Assembly: GCA_029859385.1 (NCBI GenBank)
Contig: JAOUDF010000030.1
Span: forward strand, 1 to 17,186
Source of the DNA: Nitrospirota bacterium
GTDB lineage: Bacteria; Nitrospirota; JAOUDF01
DNA length: 17,186 bases
Direction of reading: 5' to 3'
The notes under the pieces are model-generated. The model made no database searches. It saw only the letters and a program-made list of their open reading frames with translations, and was not told the origin of the DNA. Positions 15,201-17,186 of the stretch are shown piece after piece (within the stretch, counting starts at the first letter, position 1; every line of letters begins with the position of its first letter). The position numbers and the translations under genes were made by a program.

Positions 15201-15339
15201 CCTTGACCGGCCGGTCGGCGGTAAAACAGAGGGCATACTCCCCCTGCTCCACATACTCAGCCAGTATCTGGTAGGGGTCCCCTGTACTCCCTTCAGGGAC
15301 AAGAAGTATGCTCCCCGCGGCCGGACCGATCTCTGACAA
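12298..15339 (-). CDS. Soluble multi-GAF diguanylate cyclase (DUF835-like N-terminus, four GAF, GGDEF)
   Basis: 1013 residues, no membrane segment. Residues about 10-150 resemble DUF835-type domains (SILLVPEGSTGD at the start, AILINHLDIIAGKNSIHKV, ALVLAYDEKKI). Four GAF-like sensor domains follow at about 172-335, 345-500, 515-680 and 688-835. The GGDEF domain (848-1008) has ITDPLTGLYNRR, a metal site at D885, guanine contacts N893 and D902, and GGDEL at 926-930 with an RxxD inhibitory site (REPD, 917-920) five residues before it. It should make c-di-GMP from two GTP with product inhibition. Asp902, not Ser, argues against a cGAMP-making Hypr enzyme. C755, C760, C780 and C792 cluster in the fourth GAF domain. 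The start is a TTG two bp after the hfq stop, with GGAGG upstream; hfq, this gene and mtnP are tightly coupled. Confidence 0.93.
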   Translation of the reverse strand: MSEIGPAAGSILLVPEGSTGDPYQILAEYVEQGEYALCFTADRPVKVAGEYGLKKAAFYQFSSKISYNTIDPGDLRGAWSHVSSSLRENARIAILINHLDIIAGKNSIHKVRSFLVRLADAVKVSGSALVLAYDEKKIAPDLLPFIHKLQTRKLSEIVAEKERREDGFKVLLEFNDLLSDALLEGDIYQAVVGHSARVLGAKYSALFLPEDDGRSLRVQAGFNLSWAQLSSTGRRRTTKAAEPGTDPVERAFSGKSIQMVPDVLELPEGEPLREEASREGYSSVAALPLVHRGEALGVLCFCFERPIEPDDERENLMAAISHQAAAALANARFHEQMVARNRQLSALLETSKGINADLSLKTVLNSIAAKSVELLGAMKSVVLLWNEEAQQLEIAAKKGLKGKEYDGLVISLGEGVSGKVAESGKPLIVNDYQSSTYRMERFTHTTAFIAAPILKGTELLGVIGVLSEEEGIRFDKGSLDLLTLFALHAAIAIGNARLHQETLSMSHDLGKRANELASLHQISRAASSSLDLDVLMEKSATEAAAVIGVDRVAIALLDDEKDVLVVQSIYAVNDDSRLKFWKGASLSLVDFPTGSKVLATSQPITINCEEIGSSSEVETAFYCSQNIRSILFVPLVSVAGNIGLISFATIDRMKEFDESSINFCMMVAGELSLAVQNARLHGETTAHLSRLNSLMRIIKSMDMAGDLEEVLTQSLKEVKRVFRSTGETIYLRDTESNALREFIGRGTAKKHERLCEGVDCMLLENGKISLFSQEPKAVNCPAFGDGNGDFICSALKSGDAVYGTLRVYSRNGHGFMNGDRQLLEAIGEQLAGHLERRRLLQQVTHMAITDPLTGLYNRREFLRRFDSALTAAERYRRPLSFMMMDLDNFKAYNDALGHQAGDALLKEVTALIRRYIREPDIFCRYGGDELCVILPETGRDEALAMAERIRKAMESHCFKGEDQERGKITLTLGIAEYPGHGKNRDELILRADNALYLAKRHGRNRVYDHREES

Positions 15340-15341
15340 GC

Positions 15342-15587
15342 TTATTCCCCCTCCGCGGCAAGCAGGTTGTCAAGCCCCTCCAGCGGCGATTCGGGGATGA
15401 TGGTGGAGACGGCATGCTTGTATACCATCTGCGGGGAGTCCCCCTTCACCAGGAGTACGAAATTATCGAACCCCTTGATGGTGCCGCGGATCTTCGCGCC
15501 GTTCACCAGGTAAATGGTTGCGGCCATCTTCTCTTTCCTGAGAAGGTTCAGGATGAGGTTCTGGATGTTGCCTTGCCCCTTTGACAT
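15342..15587 (-). CDS. hfq: RNA chaperone Hfq
   Basis: 81 residues from the ATG at 15587, beginning MSKGQGNIQNLILNLLRKEK. The Sm1 and Sm2 motifs are clear: ATIYLVNGAKIRGTIKGFDNFVLLVKG and QMVYKHAVSTIIP, where YKHA is the Hfq hallmark. Hexameric Hfq binds small RNAs and mRNAs and mediates post-transcriptional control. The ATG is chosen over a TTG at 15608 because GGGGGGAG lies 6 bp before it and the extra seven residues are not conserved. The ribosome binding site overlaps the last miaA codons and the ATG starts 1 bp after the miaA stop. The miaA-hfq order is classic. The acidic C-terminus is short. The cyclase gene starts 2 bp after the stop. Confidence 0.97.
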   Translation of the reverse strand: MSKGQGNIQNLILNLLRKEKMAATIYLVNGAKIRGTIKGFDNFVLLVKGDSPQMVYKHAVSTIIPESPLEGLDNLLAAEGE

Positions 15588-15588
15588 G

Positions 15589-16518
15589 CTATCTCCCCCC
15601 GTAATCAAGCCATGTGTGCATTACACTGTCCGCTATCTCGCTGATCGCCATTTCATCCCGGCACTCGATCCAGAGAATGCCGGGCTCTTTTCTGAACCAT
15701 GTCATCTGCCTCTTGGCGTAACGCCTTGTCTCCATCTTGATCAACTCCCGGGCCCTTTCCAGGTCGTATTTCCCCTGCAGATGCTCCACTATCTGCAGAT
15801 AGCCCAGCGACTTCATCGGCTTGAGATCGGGACTGACTCCCCGGTCGAGAAGGGACCGCACCTCGTCCACAAACCCCGAGGCCAGCATCCGGTCTACCCG
15901 CTCGTTGATCCTGCGGTATATCTCCTTACGGTCCCAGGCAAGCCCTACCAGAATAAAATTGCCCGTATCCTCGCCTTCCCACTCTTTCTGAAGGTCGGAT
16001 ATCTTCTTTCCGCTGGAGAGAAATACCTCCAGCGCCCGGACGACCCTTCGAAGGTCGTTGGGATGAATCTTCGTTGCCGCTTCCGGATCGACCTCGGCCA
16101 GCTTCCGGTAAAGGGTCCCCGATTCCTGGGCCTCCACGGCGATCAGGTCTTCCCTGACCTCGGTTTTTGCGGAAGGCCCGAAGAAGAGACCGCGGCAGAG
16201 CGCCCGGATATAGAGCCCCGTCCCGCCGGTAATGATCGGCACCTTGCCTCGGGAGATGATGTCGTCTATGGCCTTGAGGGCCATAGTCCGGAAACGAGCG
16301 GCACTGAACTCTTCCGATGGCTCCACCATATCGATGAGGTGGTGGGGCACCTGTTTGCGTTCCTCCATCGGCGGCTTTGCCGTACCCAGGTCAAGGTGGC
16401 GATAGACCTGTACCGAGTCGGCGTTGATGATCTCCGCATCCATCATCTTCGCCACCCTCAGCGCCACCGCCGATTTCCCCGACGCTGTTGGACCTACAAG
16501 TACCAGTGGTTTACTCAT
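15589..16518 (-). CDS. miaA: tRNA dimethylallyltransferase MiaA
   Basis: 309 residues, full family length. It transfers a dimethylallyl group from DMAPP to N6 of A37 in tRNAs that read UNN codons. Visible features are the P-loop GPTASGKS at 9-16, the DSVQVYRHLDLGTAKP substrate segment at 34-49, and the PIITGGTGLYIRALCRG core. The C-terminal half carries ETRRYAKRQMTWFRKE, the MiaA signature. SD-like GAAGG precedes the ATG at 16518. mutL ends 103 bp upstream and hfq begins 1 bp after the stop, the conserved mutL-miaA-hfq order. No abnormal residue was found. Confidence 0.97.
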   Translation of the reverse strand: MSKPLVLVGPTASGKSAVALRVAKMMDAEIINADSVQVYRHLDLGTAKPPMEERKQVPHHLIDMVEPSEEFSAARFRTMALKAIDDIISRGKVPIITGGTGLYIRALCRGLFFGPSAKTEVREDLIAVEAQESGTLYRKLAEVDPEAATKIHPNDLRRVVRALEVFLSSGKKISDLQKEWEGEDTGNFILVGLAWDRKEIYRRINERVDRMLASGFVDEVRSLLDRGVSPDLKPMKSLGYLQIVEHLQGKYDLERARELIKMETRRYAKRQMTWFRKEPGILWIECRDEMAISEIADSVMHTWLDYGGR

Positions 16519-16539
16519 GTCAAATTCGCCTTCAAAATC

Positions 16540-16600
16540 GGCGCTAGATCATCGGACCGATCAGGCCGATGGGACCGACCTGCCGGACCGGCCCAGCGCC
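16540..16600. repeat. 9-bp degenerate repeat array between mutL and miaA
   Basis: Read on the minus strand, five consecutive nonamers (CCGGTCCGG, CAGGTCGGT, CCCATCGGC, CTGATCGGT, CCGATGATC; 16591 down to 16547) share roughly CNGRTCGGY. The array is bracketed by a 6-bp inverted pair, GGCGCT (16540-16545) and AGCGCC (16595-16600), and contains a small dyad ATCGG-A-CCGAT (16551-16561). It fills most of the 103-bp spacer. No T run follows on the minus strand, so intrinsic termination between mutL and miaA is not indicated. Confidence 0.6.
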
Positions 16601-16621
16601 TGCTTGAGAATTTACCAATAA

Positions 16622-17186
16622 TTACGTCACCCTCTTGAACATCCGCTCCAGCTCCCTTACGGAGAACGATACCTTTATGGGCCTGCCGTGGGGGCAGGTG
16701 GCCGGCATCTCCGTTGCCGAAAGATTCCTGAGCAGTTCCCTCATCTCACGCTGGTCCAGACTCTGCCTTGCCCGTACCGAGCTGTGGCAGATCAGAAGAA
16801 GCACCAGCCGCTCCTCCAGTTCACTTACCTTTACACTCTTTTCCTTCGCAATCAACTCCCCCGCAATCTCCGAGAGCAGGGCAACCGGGTCGCTCGCCTC
16901 ACGGGCCGCCAGGAATGACGGGAGTCCCCGGACGATAAATGTCCCCTCTCCGAAAAGATCGATGTCGATCCCCATCTTCCGCAACAGGTCGATATTCTCG
17001 TTGAGCACCGCCACTTCATTTACCGGCAGGTTCACCTGAACCGGGAAGAGCAGCCCCTGGACCTCCACCGCCTTGTCACTGAGAGAACGGCGGTAGCGGT
17101 CGTAGAGAATCCGCTCATGGGCCGCATGCTGGTCAACGATCTCGATCCCCTCGGGGGTCTCAACCACGACATACGACTGGTGCACC
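16622..17186 (-). CDS. mutL: DNA mismatch repair protein MutL, C-terminal part (5' end off the window)
   Basis: Visible are about 187 C-terminal residues, matching the MutL C-terminal dimerisation/endonuclease domain. The motif IVDQHAAHERILYD begins at about 17140; it is the DQHA(X)2E(X)4E metal-binding motif of nicking MutL proteins, with Asp instead of Glu in the last position. LICHSSVRARQSLDQREM and TCPHGRPIKVSF are the conserved zinc-associated segments near the C-terminus. MutL couples MutS mismatch recognition to strand incision; in bacteria lacking MutH, as expected here, its own C-terminal nuclease nicks the strand. The TAA is at 16622-16624. The N-terminal ATPase half lies beyond the right edge, so this is a window truncation, not a pseudogene. 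Confidence 0.95.
   Translation of the reverse strand, partial: VHQSYVVVETPEGIEIVDQHAAHERILYDRYRRSLSDKAVEVQGLLFPVQVNLPVNEVAVLNENIDLLRKMGIDIDLFGEGTFIVRGLPSFLAAREASDPVALLSEIAGELIAKEKSVKVSELEERLVLLLICHSSVRARQSLDQREMRELLRNLSATEMPATCPHGRPIKVSFSVRELERMFKRVT

Noticed and set aside
15588..15608. Longer Hfq from TTG 15608.
   Set aside because: The extra codons are the Shine-Dalgarno sequence and the end of miaA; the ATG at 15587 has ideal spacing.
15514..16638. 374-codon plus-strand open frame.
   Set aside because: It is antisense to miaA and part of hfq, both unambiguous.

Overview
The window reads as chromosomal DNA from a Geobacter-like member of the Desulfuromonadales. The grounds are two secreted multiheme c-type cytochromes, a large NHL/PEGA/FG-GAP secreted protein, and the run mutL-miaA-hfq followed by GAF-GGDEF, nucleoside phosphorylase, PfkB, TPR and RodZ-like genes. 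Intergenic spacers carry short-period degenerate repeats of a kind I recall from Geobacter genomes. No phylogenetic test was possible. All fifteen genes lie on the minus strand, so transcription runs from high to low coordinates. Protein-coding genes fill almost everything; the largest gene-free stretch is 208 bp (5190-5397). I see no rRNA, tRNA, CRISPR array, insertion sequence or phage gene.

Right-hand block (about 7839-17186), read in transcription order: the 3' end of mutL (mismatch repair); miaA (tRNA A37 prenylation); hfq (RNA chaperone); a 1013-residue GAF4-GGDEF diguanylate cyclase; mtnP (methylthioadenosine phosphorylase); a PfkB-family sugar/nucleoside kinase; a TPR lipoprotein resembling PilF/PilW; a RodZ-like membrane protein; and a trimeric-type purine nucleoside phosphorylase. 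Gaps are very short and several junctions overlap (TAATG, GTGA, a 17-bp overlap), so this looks like one long, translationally coupled operon. It mixes RNA/DNA housekeeping, cell envelope and nucleoside salvage.

Middle block (5398-7772): a PhnP-like metallo-beta-lactamase-fold phosphodiesterase, a small four-cysteine secreted protein of unknown function, and alanine dehydrogenase (ald). A perfect 17-bp inverted repeat sits immediately upstream of ald, which has no visible Shine-Dalgarno sequence.

Left-hand block (1-5189): an apparent secreted electron-transfer module. A 904-residue beta-propeller protein (NHL, Fn3-like, PEGA, FG-GAP/VCBS) is followed 14 bp later by a five-heme cytochrome. 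After a 118-bp spacer with a strong hairpin comes a second cytochrome that starts with Fn3-like domains, shows three CxxCH motifs and runs off the left edge. A very good sigma-54 (-24/-12) promoter match lies upstream of this block, with a paired direct repeat upstream of it and a hairpin against the ribosome binding site. This block is the most likely place for undescribed biology. A second speculative theme is that mtnP, the PfkB kinase, the purine nucleoside phosphorylase and the PhnP-like enzyme could all feed pentose-1-phosphate or ribose-1,5-bisphosphate chemistry.
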